A DNA stretch of 64,000 nucleotides from Cryptomeria japonica (Eukaryota > Streptophyta > Pinopsida > Cupressales > Cupressaceae): NCBI RefSeq assembly GCF_030272615.1, contig NC_081411.1:207978244-208042243 (forward strand). Direction: 5' to 3'. Shown here piece by piece: positions 35,309 through 47,013 of this stretch. Each line of letters begins with the position of its first letter. Within the stretch, counting starts at the first letter, position 1. The position numbers were made by a program, and so were the translations under genes. Below the pieces are notes generated by a model. It saw only the letters and a program-made list of their open reading frames with translations, had not been told where the DNA came from and did no database searches.

Positions 35309-37500
35309 ACAAATGTCCTTTGACCATCAAAATCCTTTTAGATTATTAATTCATTCTAAAATTAATCTCTTTTATCTTTAAGAAAAATAAATAAATTGTA
35401 ATTTCAAACATTAATTTTTTTTTTCACACATTTATTTATTGTTTCATTTTTACAATTTATAATTTTTTTTTTAATCATTGTTTACTATCTATATTTTACA
35501 ATATCTTTCTAAATACTATCACTAACCTATATGTTGTTAATCTTCTATCTATTTCTATATTTCTAATATTTTCACTAGTATTATTAAACTCAAAATTATT
35601 TTTATACTTTTTCTTATTTAATACACTTAATTTAACTCTTTTTTTCAAAAATCTTTATAATCTCTCAATATATTCATTGAGAAAATTATTATTTTTAAAT
35701 AGTTTCTCTATTTTATCATCCTTTCAACTTTATAAATGTTTCATTCTATTTTTAATGCCTTGTTAATAACTAAAAGTTAACAATTTATTTGTAATAAGAA
35801 ATGTATTCATTATTCTATTATGAATATTTGTAATGACATGTATTATTTGTTATCTTTTCTAAAGTTTGAATGCCTCACTTCATCTTTTGTTTCTAGATTC
35901 AAAATGCATGATAAAAACTTCATTAATATTTCATTGATATTTTTGTTACAACATTTTACTATTTTTTTTCTCTATACAAATTTATCTTTTTTAATAGCTA
36001 TAAAAGAAAAGATTTTTCTTTTTCATTCCTAAAGAAATTAATGCATTTCCATTATTTTGTCCAACATATAACAAAATTGAAGTGGAAAACATATATTATA
36101 TGTTGTGGTGTTCTAAACTTAGATCCTTATTCTTTTGTCGCAAGAACTCATTTTTCATGATTTTATTACGCACACTACAATATTTTTAGCAAAAATATCA
36201 CAAGCACATTGAAGACTTCATTCACACATGAATAATACTATTGATCATATCAAACTTAATATATAGTCTACTTAAAATCAATCTAAAACCAATGAATGAG
36301 AATTTCATTCTATTTATTTATTAAAAAAAAACCCTCATTCACTTGGGAAGAGATCCTCCTTATAAGATTTGGAACTAGGTGATATTCGTCTTTTTAAAAA
36401 AAAATTTAACTATACAAAATTTTTCATTTATTTCTATAAAATCTAATACATGGTAAGGAAACATAATTAATATTTTTCTTTAGTTCTTAAAAATCTACAT
36501 TAACCTATTTTTCTAAAAATATATATTGTACTTAATATATTAAAAATGACATCTTTGTAAAAATATGAATGCCACAATAATTTCTATTTCATTTAAGATG
36601 TAATGTTCTATTAGCAGTCATAACTTTTTTATTGTAAAAGTTGATGACCAACCACAAGAGCCAAGATTCATTTGCAAGCAAAACACCTATCACACAAAAG
36701 AGATCAAGCAAATATTGTATGCTCTACAAAAACTAGAGAATTATGTATTATTGTAGAAAATAATATTGGAGATGGAATTATAATGAATGAATGAATCCTT
36801 ATAAAGGATAAATGAAACCCTAGGTGAAAAAACTTAATGTTAAAATTAGGAGAACTAAATAAATGCAATGTAGGAGATAAATTAAGTTCAACTATAGCAA
36901 GAAAATAAAATTCTAGATAACAAAAAGAACATAAATTTACCTTAAGTGAAAAAGTAATTAAAAGATCTAATTAATCAATAATCAAATAATTCTTGAAATT
37001 ACACCAACACCCCGATTGTCCTAATTAATCCAACATCCTAGGAATAAGATAAAGAGATAAAGATGAATGCAAAATGCATGCATGAATGAGTCCTATCAAC
37101 TAGGCCTGATTAGGTATTCATGTACAAACCAATGCATAGCAGTTCAACTCTCACAACTAGAAAAAGGAGGAAAATCCTTTCCAAAAAAGAAAAATAAATA
37201 AAAAAGCCCTAAGTACTAAATAGGTCACATAAGTACAATCAAGATCCCCCCCATAGGAGAGAAAATAAGAGACAATGTATCCCCCCATAAGAGAGAAGCT
37301 CCAATGTTGAACATGAAGGCTCAAGGACAAATGCTAAAGATGATCCAAGAGTGGCAAACCATGTTCCTCCTCTTCGGAAGAAACAAATCAACGAAAAGAG
37401 ATGGAAGGAAATGTTTCATGATGTGTGCCATTGAACACTGCTCAACTGTCCAACTGTTTGAATCATGATATGCTAATTAGTGAAGCAAATCCAAATAACT
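35309..37500. other. AT-rich stretch, no supported gene
   Basis: Long T- and A-rich sequence with short frames only. From about 37140 to 37480 composition becomes more balanced and leads into a decayed copia fragment, so part of it may be that element's continuation. No terminal repeat was found. Confidence 0.5.
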
Positions 37501-38770
37501 GTGAAGATACCTGATGAACAACCTCTAAAGGGTTGAAGATGGGATGCCAAAAATTATCAAACTGCCATCAAAGAGGAATGACATATCCTGAATCATGTCC
37601 CCAATATTTGAAGTGTGTGATGTATCAACTAACCATACAATATCCAACAAGTGCTCATCCCACTTTACTAAAACTAGAAGGGAACAATCAACCTGTTGAG
37701 CTAAAGTAATCTTTGAAGAAGCAAAAGATGGAGAATCAAAACAAGTCTCATGAACCTCTATGGAAGATTGAAGAAAACATAGGTTCAAGTGGTCCCAAAC
37801 CTCTTCTCAGATTTTTGATTTACTCTCGATGCATGAGAGGTAGGACCAATCATTGGAATTGCATGCTCAATAAGAGAAAAATGAGAACTCGTGCAATTGA
37901 GATGCACGATCAACACTAATAATTGCAACGATTTCTAATCCATGTAGATCTTTGATGAGCACTATATGAGGGGTGAACTCAATTGTCTTGCCTATCGCAC
38001 TGAGTAATCTGGTAGACAAAAAGGAGGTTGAAAGGTTGTGTATTTACACAATGAACATTATTGAATGTGCCACCATCAACCTCAATAGAATCACTCCCAT
38101 TAACACTCGTGTAAGTGTTATTTCCTATAAAAATATATGAAAATGTACAATGCTCAAAAGAAGAGAACATACCCTTTGATGATTCCATATGAGGTAAGAC
38201 TCTTGGATCAAGAAACCACCTGTAGGACTAAGAATGTGTCAATGCAAAGAGAGCATGGCCCTTCATCTTGTATTCACCACATGCCGTAGATGAAGACCTA
38301 GAATATCTAGGTCTTGAAGTGGTGGAAGAGGATGCACTAGGTGAAGGTGGCTAAATATTATTCTTCTAAAGAATTTCTTTCAACTCATCAATTTCCTTTG
38401 CATAACACCTATGCTTATCATGTCCTAGTTTTGTGCAATAAGTACACTTAGGCTTGTCCATCCTGAAAGAAGGCCTCTTGGAGAATGTGGAAGAATTTGA
38501 ATCATGTGCATTTGACTCTAAAGCTAGTAGACTAGGCACCCCTTTTCTTCTTCTTCTTCTTCTTCTTCTTCTTCTTCTTCTTCTTCTTCTTCTTCCCTGT
38601 AGATGTAGGACTAAATCAAACCGTGATAGCTTGGTCTGCTCCCATGTCAAACACTCACAAAGCACCTCAAATGAAGGCATAGTGAATATAGTACCCAAAG
38701 CATCCATGGTGGAATAGAAAGAGGAAGCAAAGAATTGAAATTTTCCTCCAACCATGGACAAAATCATGAA
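37500..38770 (-). pseudogene. Copia gag and protease fragment
   Basis: On the minus strand a gag end (38366-38767) reads PSFEVLCECLTWEQTKLSRF, an Arg-rich run from a TTC microsatellite, then the zinc knuckle CTYCTKLGHDKHRC (C-x2-C-x4-H-x4-C). Below it the protease region reads WFLDPRVLPHMESSKG, where the expected DSG active site is DPR, and FNLLFVYQIT, close to the family's NLLSV.Q. Downstream, IEFTPHIVLIKDLHGLE and the 37525-37788 frame are pieces before integrase. No LTR, integrase or RT was found. Confidence 0.8.
38545..38595. repeat. TTC trinucleotide microsatellite
   Basis: About 17 uninterrupted TTC units lie inside the copia gag remnant, giving an Arg run in the gag frame on the minus strand. 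Confidence 0.95.
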
Positions 38771-39410
38771 GATGCACTTATTGTCACTCTAGATTATGCT
38801 TCTAGCTTACAAGTATCATTTAACCTCTAGATTGTAGCTACTGAAGCTCAGGTCCACATTCTGTTCCTTCTTTGTTCTATTTTCTGTTAACATAAAATTT
38901 GTTTTCATTTATACAATTGCTACCTGTGATATGTGATTAAATTAATCTAATTTAATTTGTTTTCTTAGTTTAATTGATACACATATAGAATGATCTAATA
39001 TCATCTTGAATATAAAAATATATTTCCTATAGATTATTTAAATATTTTTCTTATTTAATAGTTTAAGTTATATCAAAATCTCTAGATCTTAGCACCATCT
39101 TTGATTTCATTTATGCATATTGTAGAATAATAACAATCTATAGTTTTCATTAATTTTTGTGCACTATATTTTAGCTTAGATCTAGACACACTTAGGCTAA
39201 GTGTGTACATGTCCTAGCTTTAGTTTGGCTTCTCGCGAGAGTCCAAATACTAAAGTAGAGGCTTGCCACTTTAGGAAAAATCCAATATATTTGCTTCTTT
39301 TGCCCTTATCTTAATATATTCCATCCCTCCAAACTTGATCAAACACTATTTAGTTTTGTACTAGAATTGACTTTTTTCTTTTTCTATTTCTTTTTATCAT
39401 TAAATTATAT
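38771..39410. other. No supported gene
   Basis: AT-rich sequence between the copia fragment and the LINE-like tail. Nothing recognisable on either strand. Confidence 0.5.
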
Positions 39411-40085
39411 ATGTTTTTTATTAAGGTAAAATAGGGTTTGAAGAGGCCCCAAAACCATTTACAAATGGATTTTGCTGGGATCTAGAACCCAAAAACAAAC
39501 AATGCCAAATGATTGCACACAAACAACTAGCAACTTAACAACAACAAAACACCAGATATGGAATATTAGAAAACCAACTGCAACAAGAAAGAGGTCGAAG
39601 TCACCTGACAACTTATCTTAAGAGACACAATATCAATGGGTTTTGAAAAGGTTACCATAACCTTCAGATGATACAACCATAAGCTCACCTTTCCTTCCAA
39701 AGATTCTACCTCAATAGGAGAGAGAGGAACAAAGAAAAGAAAGAGACATACATTCACATGCTTGCCTCCAAGAATTAGAGAAAGGGCAACACCAACTCCC
39801 TTGCAACAACACATCACCTCTTCTACACAGACACTCTCTACCTCAAAAGGATAAGTAACCACCTCAATAGGATATGTAGGAGAGGAAGACAGTTGAAAAA
39901 AAAATTCTCAACCCTTCTCACAAGGAAGGTCTCCACCTCCATTGGAGATCTCCTCACTTCAGTAGGAGACTCGCGAAAAGATGCTAGGGTAGTATTAGTG
40001 AAGACCCATAACTGATAATCAATTGGAATTGAACACAGAGCCATCTCTAAATCCACAAAAGCAAACATCTCTTCCAAAAAACAAT
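39411..40085 (-). mobile_element. Possible 3' end of a third LINE
   Basis: The minus strand ends in GGGGCCTCTTCAAACCC, then TATTTTACCTTAATAAAAAA, the style of plant LINE 3' termini. Upstream on the same strand (40077-39566) are frames rich in repeated EVE/PMEVE words but without a known domain. There is no RT or RNase H, so it would be a strongly 5'-truncated copy. I could not find a target duplication. Confidence 0.4.
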
Positions 40086-40561
40086 TAATAAATACAATTA
40101 GTTTTTCTTTTTAAAATAATCAAAACTATTTTATAATGGAGAGTAGGAATTTAGGTTGACATAATTTCCCCTAAAAACATGCATTGTCCTCATGCATTAA
40201 TCAAAGTTTGTCATAATACCAAAAACAAGGCCAACAAGATTCATATTAGAGGACATGATTAGTATTTTCGCTAACTAAATGCAATCTAACTTTCATTTTT
40301 GTAAACACTCAAGGTAGTGCAAGCATGCACACATTCATTGAATAATCATTTAAATGACAAATCCTAAGTGAATGTGTGAATTCCATTACTACCATTCAGT
40401 TTCACAAAGTTAGGTTACCTCTCTTTGATAATGTTCTCTTCCTCACATTGGTGTTGAATTGTTTATTGCACCCATTGAAATAACACTAAAACATCAATCC
40501 ATGTTAGTTCCCATAATCAAAATCATAATAAAATATTCTTCAAAATATTCCTTCTTGTTTG

Positions 40562-42181
40562 AGTAAGATTACTTATCTCAATGCTTAAACATTATACATT
40601 CATATAAGATTATAATCATTCAACTAGAATAGTTGTATGCTAGATGACAACTTGATCATATATAAAAAATACTTATTAAATTATTTATACATAATTTTTC
40701 ACATGTGATTCTTAGTTGTGTTCATATTTTATCGATGCATACATGCAAATCACCTGAAACGTTAGTAGATCCACCTAGTTAATTCATGTGATGTAAGCAT
40801 CATGCCCATTCCATCACAATCTAATCATGCAATCTTTCCATTAAGCCCATTTTATCACCATCTAATGATATGACCTAGATGCATTATGTCCATATCATCA
40901 CATCATACTTAATAGCACAAAATCTTACACAATTATTTTTTAATATATGCAGAGACTCATATTTATTTTGGAAACACCAATATATTGAAGTCCAGGTACA
41001 AGCACACTTCATTCAACATCAACAACATAAATTATTTACATCATTCCATGATTATCCATGCAATGCCTCTCACAATTTCAAACATTCACATTTGCACACA
41101 TGCTACTTAGCATCAAACATTTCACAAGATTACAGAGACTTAAGTCATGATATTAAATACAAGTATAGGATTGGTATGTTCTCCACCATCTACTCCTGTA
41201 AGAATTTTATTACTGTTCATCATGAACATGATAGAGGACATCAATATCACATCATAAGATTAGCAACATAAATTAAATAGCCTAGCCACCATGATAATAA
41301 AAATAACTTAAATGAAAAGTAATAAGTTTTCAACTTGTACTCGCTAAATATGCATAAGGTAAATAGTATTTATAAATTGTGTGCAAGAATCACATAAATA
41401 GATCAAAAGGAAAGATTTGGAGACTAGTTTAGCACAATAAATTTTAAAACGTGAAGCTAGCCCTGCCAACAATTCAACATTTCATCAATAATTGAAAATT
41501 ATAATGAAACTTGAAAAATAGTTTGACTTAAACTAAAAGAATAACACTAGTTACATTAAGGGAGTAAATATGCATGACACCTTGCGTCCAAGATGTGATA
41601 GAGAACATTCCTTACCATATTACAACACAAGTCTTGAAGACTTCGATAGTATTTAGAGATAACCATCAATCATTCTTACTCAAGAATTCAAATTCAATCT
41701 GGAGACACTTATAGCCTTAGTGCATTATGATAATATTACTATGCAAGAATTAGCCATCAATTGATCATGCAACATAAGTAACAAAATTTCACACTATTCT
41801 TTGCATCACACATGCAAAATGCATCCTTATAACGATTAATTATACAAGCATTGATTGAAACATCTTAGTTCATATATCATACAAAAGAACAATCATCAAC
41901 ACTTACATAAACTGCATGACTTTCACAATACAATTCATATTTTTCATTTAGAATCTACAGATATGCAATTTTAAGAAAAAGCTGCACAACCACACCAATC
42001 AATAGAGTGCACAAGTGTAACAAGCATTTCGATGTTCTTTTTAGATTTTACAATTCAAAATCAAGCAAGAGAATTTGAGAAGTTACACATTATACACAAA
42101 CAGGTATACAAACATACATACATATGTATGTATGTATGTACACACACATAAAGTCCCAGTTCATAGACATATACACAAGAT
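40562..42181 (+). repeat. Unclassified dispersed repeat, copy B
   Basis: Collinear with 25838-27374. It ends at CATATACACAAGA, immediately before the TGTTG start of the copia LTR at 42182, while copy A continues past that point. This copy was therefore interrupted by the LTR element. A TATG/TACA-rich microsatellite-like segment (about 42110-42150) is an insertion relative to copy A. The bases aagat at 42177-42181 would be the left target duplication of the copia element, whose right end is outside the window. Confidence 0.8.
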
Positions 42182-42812
42182 TGTTGCAAATATGAGTTCT
42201 TGTTGTCATTGATGTGAAACTTGTAGCATTTTTTGGTCCAAATGTGGTCTAGTATAATGCAGTAGTAGTGCATTAGCTTTGTGATCATGCAGATGTGTGG
42301 AATCTATTTGTGGACACTTCAAAACACTTATAACGATGTATCTTTAATTTTTCAGATCTTTGGTGTTGATTTTTGGGATATGTAGTTGATGTTTAGTCAT
42401 GTGTGATTGTTTTGGTGTTAGTGTATAGGAATGTGTTGCATTCCAATGTTTTCTAGTATTCTGGTGATGCTACTCGATTATTTAGTGTTGTGGACATTTG
42501 TTGATGTTATCTTGGGCATCCACTTGTGTCCTTTGCTGGTCCACATCATATTTGGAGTTAGTTGTATTGATGTATCTCAATTGCTTTATATTTTGTCCTT
42601 GACCTATAATGTTTTGGTCCATGCGGATGCATGTGGATCTATGGGCGATGATTTGGGATGGATAGAAATGTGTGCCAACATGGTGGGATGCCTGACACAT
42701 CTCTTTTTGCCTTCGTCATTGTATTCGAGATTGATTTTGGGTCAACTATTTTGTATTTGCACGTTACATCTAATATGGTTGACCTAGTTGATGTTGTTGA
42801 GGCTGTAGATGA

Positions 42813-42822
42813 TATATATAAA
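42813..42822 (+). promoter_or_regulatory. Possible TATA box in the LTR
   Basis: TATATATAAA followed by GGATGG lies about 630 bases inside the LTR. Its position is plausible for the U3 promoter. There is no other support. Confidence 0.35.
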
Positions 42823-44012
42823 GGATGGAATCATTGTGGAAAGAGACAAAGAAGTTGTGTTTATTGTGCAAAGTGAATGTGAAGAAATACAAAGGTTCAA
42901 AAGTATAGCAGAGTAGTAATGAAGGTAGTTAAGTACTGATTTGTTTTGTAAAGTGAACTATGATTAGCATTTCAATAGATGCAGTTATTTGTGATTCAAA
43001 CTTATCCTATTGATGAAAACTTATCCTATTGATCTTATCCGATACAAAGTTTTGGACATTTGGTATGGAGTTTTGGTGCAAGTCTGTCAGTAATACTCTG
43101 TGTACAGTCTTAGTGAGTATTTCTTATTTCCAGTGGTGTGCTCTTGGTTCCAGTGATTTGAGTTAAGTTGATTGGGTATGAGAAGCATATAATTCTGCAA
43201 TATTATCCTCCGGTGATGATTCTTTGGCGTGTTAGAAGGTCCGGTATCTGGCTACATGCAGTAAAACAAGGTTGTCTTAATTTTTGGTGGTGTAACATGT
43301 GGAACAGATTCCTTGATTTGATTCTGGTAGTTATTGGCAAGTTCGAGGTGATTGAATCGACTTTTGGGAAGTGTGTGATCATGTGTCCTAGATCTGGAAT
43401 ATGGTTTTGTGAAGAATTGAGCCAACTTGAAGCTACACGTTTCATATTTTGATATTTTGTGAAGACGACTTGTGGGAGATCATTTTTGTTTGTGCAAATA
43501 TATAAGATCGACTTGGTTAATGCATTTGGGTGTGGATGCAATGTGTGTGACGATTTTGGAGTGATTGAGCGCAATTTCACGTGTGCACTTTGAGTTTTGT
43601 TGATTCGGTAATCAATAGTAGGGCAAAATAGAGCAGTTTATCAGAACAGTGTAGTGGATCACTTTGTGCTTAACCAGAACTATTATTTGGCATGGTCAGA
43701 TGCTTTTATTCAGTTCATTAGTCATTTTAATCATTCTCTATGAGCCTATAAGGAAGTGATTCTTCCTCCAGGGTTGTAGCCCTGTTTTTGTAAGTGAGCA
43801 ATGAGCTCTAGGCAGTGTGCCTGAATGAAAGTGCATCCCCCCTTATGCAATATTATTTTTCTACTGGCCGTAGTGGAATAATATTGTGGGTTCAAATCTC
43901 ACTATGTTTTTTCCCTTTTCAGCGTTTCTACGTAAAAATATTGGTGTTATGGTTATGTGCTTGATTGCTTTGCGTTTCTGCATTTCAGTTTCTTATTTGT
44001 GCATCTAGTTGA

Positions 44013-44016
44013 TTAA
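44013..44016. repeat. TTAA target-site duplication (left)
   Basis: TTAA directly precedes the left inverted repeat and is matched by TTAA at 54799-54802. Joining the flanks at a single TTAA gives continuous LTR sequence. Confidence 0.85.
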
Positions 44017-44039
44017 GGGTATGTGCAAGCTAATGAGTC
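44017..44039 (+). repeat. Left terminal inverted repeat
   Basis: GGGTATGTGCAAG continues to ATGAGTC. Against the complement of the right end, 18 of 23 positions match (GGGT, two mismatches, GTGCAAG, three mismatches, ATGAGTC). Confidence 0.8.
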
Positions 44040-44082
44040 ACAAATTCGCGGAAGTCTGCGCGTTGGACAATGCGCTCCACAA

Positions 44083-44206
44083 AACGGGCCCCCGTTTTTA
44101 AAAAACGGGGGCCTGTTAATGGTTCGGGCTCCCGAGCCGAAAGGTCACGGGGTGCCGAAGCCAGATAAAACGGGCCCCCGTTTTTAAACAAAACGGGGGC
44201 CCGTTT
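44083..44206. repeat. Left subterminal GC-rich palindromes
   Basis: Two hairpin-forming pairs of ACGGGCCCCCGTTTTT and its complement (44083-44118 and 44167-44206) enclose a second palindrome-like stretch (GGTTCGGGCTCCCGAGCC). They stand out sharply from the AT-rich surroundings and recur at 53761-53925. They could be transposase binding sites; this is inference. Confidence 0.85.
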
Positions 44207-44566
44207 TGAAAAGCTATTTTTACCCTTTTTTTGGGATAATTTTTCATTTTACTGTTGCACAAGAAGATATCGAAAATGGGCCCCCGTGTTGTGGTTTCCA
44301 CTTCAAACCTCCACCACTATCCCAGGTGCACATTCTGTCACCTATTTTCACAGTTCATAATTTTCTTGTATATTTTTCTCTTTTTTTGGTGTATTATTTA
44401 GTTTTTTTTTTATTATTTTAGTTTTTTTTAATAGTAGCATATAAATAAATTATTTTTTATATTTGTAAATTCTTGATTTTGATGTAAAATATTTTTGAAC
44501 AGTTAACCCTAAACCGTAATCAACAAATTTAGAAACCAAAACCAAACCTAGATAATTAACAAAATG

Positions 44567-44765
44567 AAATCGACACAAACAAAAAACCAAAAATGAAATG
44601 GGAACAAAAACAAAAACGTTCGAAAATGAAATCAACACAAACAAAAAACCGAAAATGAAATGGAAACAAAAACAAAAACGTTCGAAAATGAAATCGACAC
44701 AAACAAAAAACCAAAAATGAAATGGAAACAAAAACAAAAATGTTCGAAAATGAAATTGACATAAA
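44567..44765. repeat. 62-base tandem repeat, just over three copies
   Basis: Units start at 44567, 44629, 44691 and 44753 (partial) with core GTTCGAAAATGAAATCGACA and A-rich spacers. Because 62 is not a multiple of three, each minus-strand frame shows the same Phe/Val-rich peptide shadow. There is no gene here. Confidence 0.93.
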
Positions 44766-45929
44766 ACCGAACATATGTACCTAAATTGTTCTTAATCCTC
44801 ATTAGGCAATACAAAAGTTACCACTAAATTAGTATAACCTTAAAAGTAATTAACATTAAGTTTTTCAAATTTTAGATATGAAAGTTTAGGCTTAGGTTTA
44901 TGCCATGTCATGGCATAAAGGTCCTATTATGTCATGTGATGGTATAAAAGGATCAATTATGGACACAATTTTAGAGCAAAACTAGATAAGTTACTAAAAT
45001 TGGAGTTTGGTTTACATAGGTTCATAAAGGAAGCTAATATGCCAAATATATAATTCATTAATACAAAATAAAAAATATTCTTGATTTATAATGTTGATTG
45101 ATAATGAGTTTTCTAAATGGGGTGCTAATTATATATACATCTGAAAGATTTGAAAAATATAATTCCCAAGAAGTATTTTGAATATACAATTGAGGATATA
45201 TATAATCTCATGGTTAAAGATGCTTAATTTCGATGAAAGTTATTTTTTGTATTACTATGTAAGAAATCCATAAATGGAATGAAAGTAAGACATGGCCATC
45301 TAGCATAGATCATCTTATATGTTGAAGGAGTATTTTGAGTTATATTAGAATTATTTGATGTGATTAAGTCCTAATTTTAGGATATGTAGGGTTCTTTTAC
45401 TTTTAAGGTTGAAATAAAACATGGTGATTATGTTTTATTATCACTTTTATGCTTAACCTAGGTAAAAGTTTTAATGGAATTATTTTCATATTTAGATATA
45501 TAGATCACAACTTATTATTATTTGTATGTTTCTTGTTTCTTTGAAAGAAATGCATATTGATTTATTTATAAGTAATAATTTATCTAATTATGCATTTATG
45601 AAATATATAGAAATTGAGATTTTTTTATTGAGGCTAATTAATTTTAAAACTCAATGGTTATATCCACTATCTAATGATGTAATATATCCAATGTTCTCCC
45701 CTTCTTACATATATTTGAACAAGAGATGGAATATTTCAAGACTTGAATGCAACCCTTATGTAAACTTTAATGATGTACATCTACTGATCCTCCTCACTAA
45801 CCAAGAAACACTAGACTAACTCCATTAATGAATATTTCAAATTTAAAACCTATCAAATGTCTATAAAACATGAGAGAACCTAAAGGGTCTATATCCTCCT
45901 TGCCTAATGAGAAAGCAACATTTCTTTGA

Positions 45930-46095
45930 AAGTCCCAATGAGCCTCAAATGATCCTAATGAATGTAGGGTAGTCTTAATGAACCTAAGAAAGTCCTAATG
46001 AGCCTAAGAAAGCAATAATGAACTTGGAACAATCCTAATGAACCTAGGATAGTCCTAATGAACCTACGATAGTGTAAACAAGCCTAGTATAGTGT
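45930..46095. repeat. Short irregular repeats upstream of the companion gene
   Basis: The word CCTAATGAACCTA and variants recur about seven times at roughly 20-base spacing. The array lies about 900 bases upstream of the plus-strand gene, so it could be in its promoter region. Its function is unknown. Confidence 0.65.
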
Positions 46096-47013
46096 AAGAA
46101 AAAAACACTACAAAAAAGACCTCAAATGCGTTAAATGAATTTCCCAATAACGCACTCGTGTTTATCTTTTTTTGGTCATTTGGCTACCTTTTTTTACAAC
46201 ATCTTGGTGTATACGCCCCTAAGAAGACCTTTTCCTCAAAACTTTCTTGGATCATGAACTCCTCATGTGCACCAAACATTTAAGTTGCCACTTGGAAGCT
46301 TCTAATGCACACAATCCTTTCAATCAATCTACTCCATTGATCTCTCAAAACAATCTTAGTATTTAATCCTCTATCCTTCATTTCTTATTGAACTTTGTAA
46401 GAGAATTTGTGTATGGATTGATATCTTAAATTTTATAGAAAGATTATATATGAAAACAAATGATTGCGGAGTTTTATAATAAATGATTTATAGGAAATAA
46501 TATTTTTTGAAGACCTTTTGTAAATTATAATCTTGTGTAGATTTGATTATGGGAGAAATTTAATGGTGAAATATGCTTAACTCTTCAAAAGTTTTGATGT
46601 TTTGTCTTTACATGACAACCACTTAGAATATAATATGTTTTAAGTATGTCATTTATAGTCATGGGAGATTAGTTTTTTTTTAAGATTGTTTGAAGACTAA
46701 TCAATGTAATATGAATTGATGACAATTATCTCAAAACTACGTAATTGAATTCTAATAGATTTATGATGTTTCATTGAAAGTTTTTATTAAGTTTTATGCG
46801 CAAATTTTATATTTCAAGATTCAATAGTATGTACATGTATATTTTTTTAAGTTCAATATTATATTATATATTTCATGTGTATCTCATTCAACAACATAGA
46901 AATGTTACTATTTATAAATGTTTTTTTTTAATTTAGTAAAATAGATTCTTCTTTGACATAGAGTTGTATATAATTCATGTATATCTTTATATATGCAGGA
47001 GTTCTTTGCCATC

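Larger units (their letters stand above)
42182..44016 (+). repeat. 5' LTR of the plus-strand copia-like element, first part
   Basis: It starts TGTTGCAAATATGAGTTC and includes TTGTTGTCATTGATGTG, matching the complement of the 23947 end of the other copia LTR. Near 43797 GAGCAATGAGCTCTAGGCAG and near 43940 AAAATATTGGTGTTATG match further blocks of that LTR in the same order. It breaks at TTAA (44013-44016), where the DNA transposon begins. The remaining 73 bases lie at 54803-54875. Confidence 0.85.

Noticed and set aside
38454-38717. Plus-strand Leu-rich frame resembling a membrane segment
   Set aside because: It is the TTC microsatellite read on the strand opposite the copia gag remnant.
42431-42876. 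Plus-strand frames of 118 and 72 aa that could be a small gene
   Set aside because: They lie in the U3-like part of a copia LTR and have no domain or splice context.
44450-44814. Three overlapping minus-strand frames of Phe/Val/Cys-rich peptide
   Set aside because: The 62-base tandem repeat reads the same way in all three frames; there are no signal or domain features.
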